Below, piece by piece: positions 1 to 8,640 of a stretch of 64,000 nucleotides of DNA. Source of the DNA: Desulfogranum marinum (lineage in GTDB: Bacteria > Desulfobacterota > Desulfobulbia > Desulfobulbales > Desulfobulbaceae); contig NZ_JAFFQD010000015.1 in NCBI RefSeq assembly GCF_016918565.1, positions 38,863 through 102,862 of the forward strand, given 5' to 3'. Below the pieces are notes generated by a model that saw nothing but the letters and a program-made list of their open reading frames with translations, did no database searches and was not told the origin of the DNA. The translations under genes were made by a program, and so were the position numbers. How positions within the stretch are numbered: the first letter of the stretch is position 1; each line of letters begins with the position of its first letter.

Positions 1-724
1 TCCCGCAAGCCATGGTGATATCAATTACTTTTTTCTTTTCCCTGGGGACCGGTCGCCAGTCAACGGTATCGCGTTTATTGGCCAGGCAAAAAGGCTGCAC
101 CGGACACTGATCGCAGTTTGGATTTTTGGGTGTGCACACAAGGGCGCCAAACTCCATCAATGCCTGGTTCCAATTTCTGGGATCTTTTCGATAAAGGAGT
201 TCCGCTGCCATGTTTTCCAATGCTTTGCGTGTATCTTTTTGTTTGAGTGGTTGATCTATATCGGCCAGCCGGGAAAACACCCTTTCCACATTTGCATCGA
301 GCAACGGCCATGGTTGGTTAAACCCGATGGACAGAATAGCGGCCGCCGTATACGGTCCAATGCCGGGAAGACTAAGCAACTCTTTATGGGATGCGGGCAC
401 ATCACCATTATAAACTTCCATTAAAAGCTGTGCGGTTTTTTGAATATTACGCGCTCTTGAATAATAGCCAAGTCCCTCCCAGGCTTTAAGAATATCCAGC
501 TCAGGTGCTGCAGCTACCGCAGCGACAGATGGAAATCGAGCAATCCACCGTAAAAAATAGTCTGCCACTCTCTCCATCTGGGTTTGCTGCCCCATGATTT
601 CTGATATCCACACATGATAGGGGATATACTCTTCTCTCCATGGCAGGCTCCGCTTATGGGTGTGGAACCACTTTAACAATAGATCTTGAAAATTCGACTG
701 CTGTGTTGTGCAAATAAAATTCAA
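1..724 (-). CDS. mutY: A/G-specific adenine glycosylase MutY (3' end off window)
   Basis: Base-excision repair glycosylase that removes adenine mispaired with 8-oxoguanine or guanine. The reverse strand encodes LPWREEYIPYHVWISEIMGQQTQ near the N-terminus, carrying the family's catalytic Glu in EIMGQQTQ, then the helix-hairpin-helix LPGIGPYTA, the catalytic Asp in LLDANVERV and a C-x6-C-x2-C-x5-C iron-sulfur loop (CTPKNPNC..C....FC). The frame is still open at base 1, so the C-terminal NUDIX-like domain is missing from the window. Start: there is no ATG before the conserved region. A TTG at 724 has an AGAGGG ribosome site a few bases upstream; a GTG at 760 directly follows an in-frame TAG. I prefer the TTG. 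Confidence 0.93.
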   Translation of the reverse strand, partial: MNFICTTQQSNFQDLLLKWFHTHKRSLPWREEYIPYHVWISEIMGQQTQMERVADYFLRWIARFPSVAAVAAAPELDILKAWEGLGYYSRARNIQKTAQLLMEVYNGDVPASHKELLSLPGIGPYTAAAILSIGFNQPWPLLDANVERVFSRLADIDQPLKQKDTRKALENMAAELLYRKDPRNWNQALMEFGALVCTPKNPNCDQCPVQPFCLANKRDTVDWRPVPREKKKVIDITMACG

Positions 725-886
725 TATACCCTCTTCGTCTCGTCTGCCTATACGTATCACCTACCTACACAGGTAGACTTTTTCAACTTCAAGGTCTACA
801 ATGAGACCATTCATTAACCGACAGTGCAGCGTTCTCTGTTCCCTTATAGATGAAAGATAAGCGTTTTTTACTTTTTTTCTAACCTT

Positions 887-1048
887 GATGGACTCGTAAA
901 AAGTCCATCACACACTAAAGATGGCTAAGGACAAAAGTTCGATATACAAGGCGCAGTGTTTTTCCCGAGGATTTGACTATACATATGGTATGTCAAGGCC
1001 TCGGGAAAAACCTGCAACACCGTAGATCGCACTTTTTACGACGCCATC
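887..1048. mobile_element. MITE-like palindromic element with terminal inverted repeats
   Basis: A 162-bp non-coding element. Its ends, GATGGACTCGTAAAAAGT (887-904) and ACTTTTTACGACGCCATC (1031-1048), are inverted repeats matching at 16 of 18 positions. It is flanked by a perfect 6-bp direct repeat, AACCTT (881-886 and 1049-1054), as expected for a target-site duplication. Inside, 959-1011 holds a further hairpin (TTTTTCCCGAGG .. CCTCGGGAAAAA). It contains no ORF, so any movement would need a transposase supplied elsewhere. It ends 20 bp before the next gene's ATG and could shape that gene's leader. The rest of 725-1068 shows nothing else. Confidence 0.75.
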
Positions 1049-1068
1049 AACCTTAAAATACGCTATTC

Positions 1069-2373
1069 ATGAACACAGCATATACCAAGAGCAGCCTTCT
1101 CTCACTCTTCCTTGTGATGAGTGTGTTTTTTTCGCTTCCCAATCTCGTGTTAGCGCTCACCCCCGACCAGGTGGTTGTGATTGCCAACACCAGAGCCAAT
1201 GATAGCCTCTCGCTGGCAAAATACTATATGCAGCAACGCGCTATTCCCGCCGAAAACCTCATCAAAATCCGGACAACCTGGAAAGAGAGCTGCAACAGGC
1301 AACAATACCAGGAAGACATAGCCGAGCCGGCAAAAAAAGCCGTCCAAAAACTGCAGCAAAACAAACGCATTCGATGCCTGGTAACCATGTACGGCGTACC
1401 ACTCAAAATACGGGCCCCTGTGCTCGATCTTGATGATGAAGAACAGGTCAAACAACTGAAGAAACAAATACGCCAGGAACAAGAAAAACTCAAGGCAGCG
1501 CAAAAAATTGAGCACTCACAACTGAAGAACCTGATCGATTCACTGAAACTGCAAATAAAGCTGCTCCAGCAAACTGACACCAGAGCTGCCGTTGATTCTG
1601 AGTTAGCCCTGGTTCTCACAGACACCTACCCGCTCGAAAATTGGCTGCCTAACCCATATTTTTTAGGATTCCAACGACAAAAGACCTTTCTTCAGCGCGA
1701 TACTGTGCTGATGGTCAGTCGCCTGGACGGCCCAACCCCTGACATTGTTCGCAGAATCATTGATGATTCCATCGCGGTTGAACAAAAAGGCTTGCAGGGC
1801 AAAGCCTACTTTGATGCCCGTTGGGCCAGGCCTGATCCCCAAAAAAAGCTCAGCGGCTACGCCCTGTATGATGCTGCCATTCATAAAGCGGCGGAACTGG
1901 TCAAGCAAGAGAGAGCGATGGAGGTCCTGCTCAACGACAAAAGCGCTCTTTTCACAGCCGGTGATTGTCCGGAAGCTGCGCTGTACTGCGGCTGGTATAG
2001 TTTGTCAAAATATATCGATGCCTTTACCTGGGTGCAGGGCGCTGTGGGATTTCACATTGCCAGTGGCGAATGCGCCACTTTAAAGCAGGAAAAATCACAG
2101 GGCTGGTGCAAAAGGATGCTGGAACAAGGCGTGGCAGCGACTATCGGCCCCGTCTACGAGCCCTATGTGCAGGCATTCCCCCTGCCGGATCTTTTTTTTA
2201 GCAAACTCACAGAGGGTTATCTCACCCTGGGAGAGACATACCTGATCAGCCTGCCCTTTCTTAGCTGGCAGATGGTCCTGATCGGCGATCCGCTGTATCA
2301 GCCATTTTCCCCTGAGATGATTGGCAATTCTCAACCAACTCCCAGTAAAACGGAGAGAAACAGCACACTGTAA
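1069..2373 (+). CDS. TIGR03790 family exported protein
   Basis: A 434-residue protein of unknown function. An N-terminal signal peptide (hydrophobic residues about 8-30, ending near VLA-L) predicts export. The mature start, TPDQVVVIANTRANDSLSLAKYYMQQRAIPAENL in outline, and the later A-AVDSELALVLTD segment are typical of the TIGR03790 family. Residues about 122-168 are rich in Lys, Gln and Glu and should form a coiled coil inserted into the domain. Four Cys lie in the C-terminal half (e.g. the GDCPEAALYCGWY and SGECATL stretches) and could form disulfides in the periplasm. No good ribosome site precedes the ATG, and the MITE-like element ends 20 bp upstream. The neighbours suggest no pathway. 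Confidence 0.8.
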   Translation: MNTAYTKSSLLSLFLVMSVFFSLPNLVLALTPDQVVVIANTRANDSLSLAKYYMQQRAIPAENLIKIRTTWKESCNRQQYQEDIAEPAKKAVQKLQQNKRIRCLVTMYGVPLKIRAPVLDLDDEEQVKQLKKQIRQEQEKLKAAQKIEHSQLKNLIDSLKLQIKLLQQTDTRAAVDSELALVLTDTYPLENWLPNPYFLGFQRQKTFLQRDTVLMVSRLDGPTPDIVRRIIDDSIAVEQKGLQGKAYFDARWARPDPQKKLSGYALYDAAIHKAAELVKQERAMEVLLNDKSALFTAGDCPEAALYCGWYSLSKYIDAFTWVQGAVGFHIASGECATLKQEKSQGWCKRMLEQGVAATIGPVYEPYVQAFPLPDLFFSKLTEGYLTLGETYLISLPFLSWQMVLIGDPLYQPFSPEMIGNSQPTPSKTERNSTL

Positions 2374-2486
2374 GGATAACTATTTACAAGATAAGCGACA
2401 AAGGTCGTCAAACGAATGCATTTGTACCTGCTTGCAGAGTGCCTGGAATTTTCGCCAGCAGCCTGATGCCCTGTGAGCAGTTACCT

Positions 2487-2882
2487 TCAGGAAAAGGAAA
2501 AAGGTTGTTTACGACCCTTTAGTCGAATCCAGTTTAGCCCCTTTTGGATGCTGTGCTTGCTGATCAGGTATTGCAGCATTCGTTGTTTACCAGGAAAATC
2601 CATAGTACAGAAACCGATCAGAATGGTGAGCAATCCCTGCCCCGGCAAAAAAAGCATCGCTATCCCAGCAGCAACCAACAGCATCCCCAGCGTATTACGC
2701 CCGATAAATATAAGGATTGTTAAAGCCGGGTGCGTCTGCCTTTTTACAGCCAACTGCTGCCAGTGGCGCACAAAAAAATCAGCCGGCATACGGTTAATCA
2801 GCCAAGGGACGGCAATCAGGCTGCCGATAAATGTAAGCAGTGACACAACCCCCAGCACCTCAAGTAAAAAAACAGTCGTCAT
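2487..2882 (-). CDS. PGPGW-type small transmembrane protein
   Basis: A 131-residue membrane protein with about three hydrophobic segments (near 4-27, 53-62 and 65-92). The motif FLPGQGLLTILIGF at about 78-91 is a variant of the FLPGPGWL motif that defines the PGPGW transmembrane family (Pfam PF09656), with Gln-Gly-Leu in place of Pro-Gly-Trp. A basic C-terminal tail follows. Its molecular role is unknown. The ATG lies 6 bp after the nitroreductase stop codon, so the two genes are very likely co-transcribed and perhaps translationally coupled. Confidence 0.75.
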   Translation of the reverse strand: MTTVFLLEVLGVVSLLTFIGSLIAVPWLINRMPADFFVRHWQQLAVKRQTHPALTILIFIGRNTLGMLLVAAGIAMLFLPGQGLLTILIGFCTMDFPGKQRMLQYLISKHSIQKGLNWIRLKGRKQPFSFS

Positions 2883-2888
2883 ATATGG

Positions 2889-3488
2889 TTACAACGCTGA
2901 AAAGGTACTCTTTACCAACACATCTTCAAGACTTCGCTTGGGCACATGATGCACCCCCTGCTCATCTCTCCAGTACTGTATTTCGCCATCGTTACCAACC
3001 TCTTCCAGCACCACGGCCTCTGCCGGATACCCCAAGGCAAGCACGAGCATCACCGATAACGGCTCTGCGACATTGAGCACCGTATCTATATTTTTAGCAA
3101 AGGCACCGATGCGGCAGCCATACACGCCCTGCTCTGCAGCTGCAAGCAGCATGCTCTGGGTGGCTATCCCGCAATCAAAATGCGCCTCATTTTCAGTGCC
3201 TTTCAAAAGCGATTTGTCGAGTAAGCACAGGATGTAGGCAGCAGGCCGCTCTCCAGGTTCCGGTCCTTTCCAATCGCTGAGATAACCTGCCCAGCCAAGC
3301 AGCGGAAACACAAGGTCCCGCTGCTCCTGCTCGGTCACCAGCATATACTTGAGCACTTGCCCATTACGTGCAGACCCACTCAATCTAGCCGTATCAACAA
3401 GCCCTTTGAGTAATTCCACCGGCACTGGCTTTTCTTCTGTGAATCTTCTAACTGTCCTGGTTTGCCCAACCAATTCTTGTATTGCCAT
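2889..3488 (-). CDS. Nitroreductase family protein
   Basis: A 199-residue FMN-dependent nitroreductase-fold oxidoreductase. It starts ELVGQTRTVRRF, where the Arg pair near the N-terminus normally binds the FMN phosphate, and continues with LSGSARNGQVLKYMLVTE and the central helix CGIATQSMLLAAAEQGVYGCRIGAF. The C-terminal LALGYPAEAVVLEEV segment is also typical of the family. The substrate cannot be told from sequence. Start: a GGGGAGG ribosome site lies 6 bases before the ATG at 3488; the longer open frame up to 3572 runs into a repeat and is not believable. First gene of a two-gene operon with the PGPGW membrane protein. Confidence 0.88.
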   Translation of the reverse strand: MAIQELVGQTRTVRRFTEEKPVPVELLKGLVDTARLSGSARNGQVLKYMLVTEQEQRDLVFPLLGWAGYLSDWKGPEPGERPAAYILCLLDKSLLKGTENEAHFDCGIATQSMLLAAAEQGVYGCRIGAFAKNIDTVLNVAEPLSVMLVLALGYPAEAVVLEEVGNDGEIQYWRDEQGVHHVPKRSLEDVLVKSTFSAL

Positions 3489-3956
3489 CACTTGCCTCCC
3501 CTGTAAAAAATGAAACCTAAATCCTGCACGTCGAATGTTAGAAAAAATAAATTCTACTTTAAAAAACAACATATTGAGCAGACAATTGATTTGAAGTTCT
3601 ATTCGCGGATTGAGTGAACCTATTTTTTCTCACCTTCAACGCCCTTCGGGATCGGCAATTTTACCAAATCTGCTACGTTACCGAAGGCTTGAAGTATTTT
3701 TATACGTCTGCGCCTCCGGTGCCTCACATCTTCGGCAAAATTTCCAATTGCAGGATTTAGGTGAAATTAAATCCAATGCTCTTTCTCAGGCACTGCTTTT
3801 TCTACCGGATCTTTCTTACCACACACACCACCCATCTGTCACAAACTGTGCATGGTTTCCTTTTTTCAACACAGTTTCTGTTTCTTCTGTTCATTTACAC
3901 GCTAACATGCTAAATTTTTAGTATTAAATAATCATATTCACTCTACCGCCTAAATT
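3489..3956. repeat. Intergenic region with inverted-repeat element
   Basis: No convincing gene. The 14-bp arms ACCTAAATCCTGCA (3515-3528) and TGCAGGATTTAGGT (3749-3762) form a perfect inverted repeat bounding about 250 bp. The right end, AAATTTCCAATTGCAGGATTTAGGT in outline (3738-3762), recurs at 42761-42785 with a single mismatch, so this is a dispersed repeat. The 103-codon open frame at 3610-3921 crosses the right arm and has no family features, so I do not call it. Promoters for the divergent nitroreductase and cdaA genes must lie here, but I could not place them. Confidence 0.6.
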
Positions 3957-4769
3957 ATGCTCGATACTCTTGGATTACTACGATGGCAGGATATTGCCGA
4001 TATCCTGATAGTCTCTTTTTTCATTTATCGTATAATGCTGCTGATCCGTGGTACCCGAGCTGTGCAGATGCTGGCAGGTATAGCTGTTATTATTATTGTT
4101 TATTTCATTTCCGGCAAACTCGAACTTCAGACCCTGCACTGGTTGTTCAAGACCTTTCTCAGCTCTATCCTGCTGCTCGTTATTATTGTCTTTCAGGCAG
4201 ATATCAGACGTGCGCTTACCCAGGTGGGCAAAGCTCCTTTCCAAAAATCAGACGATGTAGCTCTGCAGGACATCGAGGAAATTGTACGGGCCGCAACCTA
4301 CATGGCCAAACGCAAAATCGGCGCGCTGCTTGTCATTGAGCGAGAAACAGGCTTGCGGGACTATATTGAAACAGGGTTCCGCCTCGACGCCAGGCTTTGC
4401 TATGAGCTGCTCGTTTCCATTTTTATGCCCTCCTCCCCCATGCATGATGGCGGTGTGATCATTCACAAAGGGAAAATACACTCAGCCGGTTGCCTGCTGC
4501 CTCTTTCCAAAAATACGCGGATAGACAAACGTTACGGCACCAGACACCGCGCAGCCTTAGGACTTTCTGAGGAAACCGATGCCGTTATAGTGGTTGTTTC
4601 CGAAGAAACCCAGGAGATTTCCCTGGTAAAACAGGGGCGAATCGCCACTCTTTTTGATGAAAAAGCACTCCACTCCGCCCTGCAATCCATACTCAAGCAA
4701 CGAAAAGCTAAAAGTACCAACAGCTGGAAAAACTGGTTTGCACCGCATAAAACCATACAAAAAAAATGA
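3957..4769 (+). CDS. cdaA: Diadenylate cyclase CdaA (c-di-AMP synthase)
   Basis: Condenses two ATP into the second messenger c-di-AMP at the inner membrane. Three hydrophobic helices within residues 15-82 (ILIVSFFIYRIMLLI, LAGIAVIIIVYFI, LSSILLLVIIVF) precede a DisA_N/DAC domain. The catalytic signatures are present: DGG in MHDGGVIIHKG (Asp about 164) and RHR in GTRHRAALGLSEE (about 196-198). The 270-residue length is normal for CdaA. The stop overlaps the next start by 4 bases, and the order cdaA-ybbR-glmM is the conserved c-di-AMP operon well known from Firmicutes and also found in some Gram-negative anaerobes. No clear ribosome site precedes the ATG. Confidence 0.95.
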   Translation: MLDTLGLLRWQDIADILIVSFFIYRIMLLIRGTRAVQMLAGIAVIIIVYFISGKLELQTLHWLFKTFLSSILLLVIIVFQADIRRALTQVGKAPFQKSDDVALQDIEEIVRAATYMAKRKIGALLVIERETGLRDYIETGFRLDARLCYELLVSIFMPSSPMHDGGVIIHKGKIHSAGCLLPLSKNTRIDKRYGTRHRAALGLSEETDAVIVVVSEETQEISLVKQGRIATLFDEKALHSALQSILKQRKAKSTNSWKNWFAPHKTIQKK

Positions 4770-5743
4770 CCCGAGCTAAACTTTCCGCATTGATGCCCAA
4801 GAACTGGGTGCTCAAACTATTCGCCCTTATTATCGGTGCCGGCCTCTGGTATTTTGTGGTAGGCGAAGACCAGATAGATATCACGATCAATGTACCCATT
4901 GAAGTACACAACCTACCTGCCAACCTGGTGATTGCCAATAAGTTTAAAAAAGATATCGAGGTTTCCATCAGAGGATCCAGACGTGTCATCCAAGAGATAA
5001 GGCAGCAAAATATTTCACGACCGGTTGACCTTTCCAAGGTGGAAGCAGGGGCCATCGTTATCGCCAATGACCGCAACTCAATACCTTTTCCCCAGGGAAT
5101 TACCGTCCAACGATTGCAACCTAGCAGTTTCACACTCCTGGTCGACCAGCTTGAACAAAAAGATTTTGCCATCAATCCCGTCCTCGAAGGGGAACCTGCT
5201 GCAGGGTATGTACTCAAGTCAATAACCATAGACCCTGACAGGCTCCCTGTGACCGGTCCCAAAACCCTACTGGAGAAACAAACTGCCCTCAAAACAGTGG
5301 TTATCGTCCTTGACGGCCTGGAGCAGTCAACCAAACTGCAGGTCGCACTCGATTTAAGCGATGAAATGTTCAAGCTCATCGGTGAAACAGTGGTCACGGC
5401 GACGCTGGAGGTCGATGAAACCATGCTCATCAAGACGGTTCGCGGCATTCCTGTCAATGTGCGGGATGCGGAACTTCCTTTCCGGACGATCCCATCCATG
5501 GTAACCGTGGAAGCAAATATTCCTGAAAACCTGATCCGCGATACACCGGAACTAGCTATGCTGTTCAGGGCGTCTGTAAGTTCGAAAACAGAACCGGATA
5601 TCGATGGTTTTATCCCGTTAACGGTCAACGGTATCAACGTTCCCGGTCACAAACCTATTGCAATTATGCAGGTAAAACCAAAAAAAGTTCGCCTGATACC
5701 TGTTGAAAATAGCTCGGTGCCGGAATCACAGCCTCAACTCTGA
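4766..5743 (+). CDS. cdaR: YbbR-domain protein (CdaR-type regulator of CdaA)
   Basis: A 325-residue protein with an N-terminal membrane anchor (about residues 11-28, WVLKLFALIIGAGLWYFVVG) followed by extracytoplasmic YbbR-type beta repeats. Repeated units begin near residues 40 (PIEVHNLPANLVI), 125 and 210 (VRGIPVNVRDAELP). In Firmicutes the equivalent CdaR protein binds CdaA and tunes c-di-AMP synthesis; the same role here is inferred from family and position. Start: the ATG overlaps the cdaA stop (ATGA), indicating translational coupling. The C-terminal 30 residues are polar and of unknown role. Confidence 0.88.
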   Translation: MTRAKLSALMPKNWVLKLFALIIGAGLWYFVVGEDQIDITINVPIEVHNLPANLVIANKFKKDIEVSIRGSRRVIQEIRQQNISRPVDLSKVEAGAIVIANDRNSIPFPQGITVQRLQPSSFTLLVDQLEQKDFAINPVLEGEPAAGYVLKSITIDPDRLPVTGPKTLLEKQTALKTVVIVLDGLEQSTKLQVALDLSDEMFKLIGETVVTATLEVDETMLIKTVRGIPVNVRDAELPFRTIPSMVTVEANIPENLIRDTPELAMLFRASVSSKTEPDIDGFIPLTVNGINVPGHKPIAIMQVKPKKVRLIPVENSSVPESQPQL

Positions 5744-5805
5744 TTTTTCTCTAATGCACACTCTCCATAACCTGTTTCATTTATTTCAAAGTAAGAGGAA
5801 CAACC

Positions 5806-7155
5806 ATGCGTAAACTTTTTGGCACCGACGGAGTACGCGGTGTCGCCAACACCTATCCGATGACCTCCGAAATTGCCATGCAAATAGGCAGGGCGATAGC
5901 CTTTATTGTTAAAAACAGTGCCAAGGGCAATACTATTGTCATCGGCAAAGACACCCGGTTGTCCGGTTACATGATTGAAAATGCTCTTTCTGCCGGCATC
6001 TGCTCCATGGGAGTCAATGTACAGGTAGTGGGGCCATTGCCGACCCCCGGCATTGCCTTTATAACCACCTCCATGCGTGCAGAGGCCGGCGTGGTTATTT
6101 CTGCTTCGCACAATCCGTTTCAGGACAATGGCATTAAAATATTTTCCCATAATGGCTTCAAGTTACCCGATGAGGTTGAAGCCGACATAGAAGACCTCAT
6201 TTTTTCACAAAAAATGGCTGCACTCCGACCGGTTGCAGACGAAGTCGGCAAGGCCTCGCGAATAGAAGATGCACAGGGGCGTTATATTGTGTACCTCAAA
6301 AACACCTTTCCCAAGCAATATACCCTTGATGACTTTCACATTGTGCTGGATTGTGCCCACGGTGCAACCTATAAAGTAGCGCCCCACGTGTTCACGGAAC
6401 TGGGGGCTAAGGTTACGACCCTTGGCGTTTCTCCAAACGGCAAAAATATTAACCATGAATGCGGTGCCCTGCACCCCGAACTGATGGCGGAGAAGGTAAA
6501 ACAGCTCGGGGCCGATATCGGCCTTGCCCTTGATGGGGACGGGGATCGCCTGATAGTGTGTGATGAACAGGGCAAAATCGTCGATGGCGACCACATCATG
6601 GCCATATGTGCCAAGGATTTGCTCAGTCGCAGAAAACTCAAAAAGAAAACCCTTGTTGCCACCGTCATGTCCAATATGGGCTTGGAAAAAGCAATGCACG
6701 ACATGGGCGGCCAAATGGTACGGAGCAACGTCGGCGACCGATATGTGGTGGAAACCATGCGTGCCAAAGGGTATAACTTTGGCGGCGAACAATCCGGCCA
6801 CCTGGTCTTTTTAGACCACAACACCACAGGTGACGGCATCCTCGCCGGCTTACAACTTTTGGCGATAATGATTAAAAAGAAACAACCGCTCTCTGAATTA
6901 GCGAAAATAATGTCGACCTATCCACAGGTGCTTGAAAATGTGCGTATGGCGAGCAAAATAACGCCAACTCAGATCCCTGGCTTTCCGGAAGCACTGACTG
7001 CTGCTGAACAAAAATTGGGGAAACGGGGAAGGATTCTCGTCCGCCCATCGGGGACGGAGCCGGTTATCAGAGTGATGACAGAGGGAGAGGATCATCAGGA
7101 AATAGAAACCATCGCTCTGGAACTATGCGATGTCATCCGTCGAGCCGACAGGTAG
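5806..7155 (+). CDS. glmM: Phosphoglucosamine mutase GlmM
   Basis: Interconverts glucosamine-6-phosphate and glucosamine-1-phosphate, the step that commits amino sugar to UDP-GlcNAc for peptidoglycan and lipid A. All four signatures are present: N-terminal [13 protein letters not shown], the phosphoserine loop ISASHNP (Ser about 101), the metal loop DGDGDR at about 245, and the C-terminal phosphate-binding [12 protein letters not shown]. The 449-residue length is normal. An AGAGGAAC ribosome site lies upstream of the ATG. It ends the cdaA-cdaR-glmM operon, and GlmM is known in other bacteria to bind CdaA and restrain it, so the order probably has regulatory meaning. Confidence 0.97.
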   Translation: MRKLFGTDGVRGVANTYPMTSEIAMQIGRAIAFIVKNSAKGNTIVIGKDTRLSGYMIENALSAGICSMGVNVQVVGPLPTPGIAFITTSMRAEAGVVISASHNPFQDNGIKIFSHNGFKLPDEVEADIEDLIFSQKMAALRPVADEVGKASRIEDAQGRYIVYLKNTFPKQYTLDDFHIVLDCAHGATYKVAPHVFTELGAKVTTLGVSPNGKNINHECGALHPELMAEKVKQLGADIGLALDGDGDRLIVCDEQGKIVDGDHIMAICAKDLLSRRKLKKKTLVATVMSNMGLEKAMHDMGGQMVRSNVGDRYVVETMRAKGYNFGGEQSGHLVFLDHNTTGDGILAGLQLLAIMIKKKQPLSELAKIMSTYPQVLENVRMASKITPTQIPGFPEALTAAEQKLGKRGRILVRPSGTEPVIRVMTEGEDHQEIETIALELCDVIRRADR

Positions 7156-7320
7156 AACCTAGATTTTAGCCTGAGCATAGGGCAAAAAAAGCATGCTCAA
7201 ATTTTACTTTCAGACCATTAGACTTCGATCTGTCTCCCGGGTTTAAAAGAGAAATAAAATCAGTCCCCTGTCTGCTTCGATAGATAAATGGCTGAGTTTT
7301 ATACGTAATCAAATTACAAT

Positions 7321-7373
7321 AAAAAAGGAGTTTGGTTCCGCAACCAGGTGCGAAGCCGAACTCCTTTTCTTTT
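7321..7373. terminator. Bidirectional terminator between glmM and aminotransferase
   Basis: A 10-bp stem AAAAGGAGTT (7323-7332) / AACTCCTTTT (7359-7368) encloses a loop that can itself pair in part. A runs precede it and T runs follow it, so it can terminate transcription from both convergent genes. Confidence 0.85.
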
Positions 7374-7385
7374 CGTACTTTACTC

Positions 7386-8567
7386 TTATTTTTTCGCTGC
7401 TGCCATTGCTCGCTTAAAGCCTTCCGCAGCTTTTTTGATAATCTCTTCGTCCACGCAAAAGGCTAATCGGATGTAGCCCGGCATGCCGAAACCACGCCCT
7501 GGAACGGCAAGAATTTTCTCATCTTGCAACAAACTGCAAAACTCAACATCATCAATGGGTACTTTAGGGAACAAATAAAATGCACCTTTGGGCCGCTCAT
7601 ATTCAAATCCTGCATCATCAAGGACCTTACAGAAAACTTCCAACCTGGCGGCATAGATGCTGCTGTCTACGGAAACATCCTGCAGTTGAGCCACTGCCCG
7701 TTGCATCAAGGCAGGCGCATTGATAAAACCTAGAATTCTGTTTGCCAAGGTCATGGCATTGAGCACATCCTGCTTTTCAGCCATATCAGGATGCACGGCG
7801 ATGTAGCCGATACGTTCTCCGGGTAACGACAACTCCTTGGAATAGGAAGAAACAACAATCGAATTGGTCGTTGCCGTCATCAAGGCCGGTACTTCGTAGT
7901 TGTCGTACACGATATTCCGGTACGGCTCATCCGATATCAGATAAATAGAGGTGCAAAACTTATCACTTGCCGCATCAAGCATTTTGCCCAAACTTGCCAG
8001 CGCCTCAGCAGAATATATCTGTCCGGTAGGATTATTCGGACTGTTGATGAGCACCGCCTTGGTCTTGTCGGTAATTGCTTCTTCCAGCGCCTGTAGATCC
8101 AGGTTAAAATGCGCATCGGTCGGCACAACCTTGACAACTCCGCCGTGGTTATCCACATAGAAATGATAATCCACAAAAAAAGGACACAGGACAATGACCT
8201 CGTCCCCAGGGTCAAGCAAGGCCTTGAAGGTAACATTGAGTGCACCGGCGGCGCCGCAGGTCATCAGGACATCCCCCTGATCAAGGCTCACCTCTTGATC
8301 ACGGGAAAGCCTATCAGCCAGGGCTTCACGTACATACGGGTAGCCGCCATTGGGCATGTAGCCATGACTGCCCGGTTTATCATTACTCACCAGCTCCTGC
8401 AGTACGGTTGAAAACTTTTCCGGCGGTGGCACGTCCGGATTACCGATACTAAAATCAAAAACATTCTCATCACCAAACTCCGCCTTCATTTTTGCCCCTT
8501 CTTCAAACATCTTCCTGATCCAGGACGATTTTTCAGCAAAGGACCTCATTTTTTTAGCTATCGCCAT
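7386..8567 (-). CDS. PLP-dependent class I aminotransferase
   Basis: A 393-residue fold-type I aminotransferase. Visible features are DFSIGNPDVPPPEKF near the N-terminus, the cofactor loop CGAAGALNVTFKALLDPGDEVIVL, NSPNNPTGQIYS (the family Asn contacting PLP), SDEPYRNIVYD (Asp/Tyr), the Schiff-base Lys in SSYSKELSLPGERIGY and the C-terminal Arg in GYIRLAFC. The family is near aspartate/aromatic aminotransferases, but the amino-acid substrate cannot be assigned from sequence. A GGGGGAAGC ribosome site precedes the ATG. It lies 73 bp downstream of the J-domain gene on the same strand and may be the last gene of the hsp20-lon-ftsY run. Confidence 0.92.
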   Translation of the reverse strand: MAIAKKMRSFAEKSSWIRKMFEEGAKMKAEFGDENVFDFSIGNPDVPPPEKFSTVLQELVSNDKPGSHGYMPNGGYPYVREALADRLSRDQEVSLDQGDVLMTCGAAGALNVTFKALLDPGDEVIVLCPFFVDYHFYVDNHGGVVKVVPTDAHFNLDLQALEEAITDKTKAVLINSPNNPTGQIYSAEALASLGKMLDAASDKFCTSIYLISDEPYRNIVYDNYEVPALMTATTNSIVVSSYSKELSLPGERIGYIAVHPDMAEKQDVLNAMTLANRILGFINAPALMQRAVAQLQDVSVDSSIYAARLEVFCKVLDDAGFEYERPKGAFYLFPKVPIDDVEFCSLLQDEKILAVPGRGFGMPGYIRLAFCVDEEIIKKAAEGFKRAMAAAKK

Positions 8568-8640
8568 ATTGCTTCCCCCTTATCTGGTGAATAATTTCAT
8601 GCTTGTATACTGTCGTCTCAAAACTGCTCACGGGTCACTC

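Noticed and set aside
2473..2949. 158-codon plus-strand frame
   Set aside because: Opposite the PGPGW membrane gene, whose motif and tight operon spacing are more convincing.
3610..3921. 103-codon plus-strand frame
   Set aside because: Crosses a dispersed inverted-repeat arm and has no ribosome site or family features.
4708..5637. 309-codon frame antisense to the YbbR gene
   Set aside because: Serine-rich, no family features, and lies wholly opposite a clear YbbR coding region; typical shadow frame.
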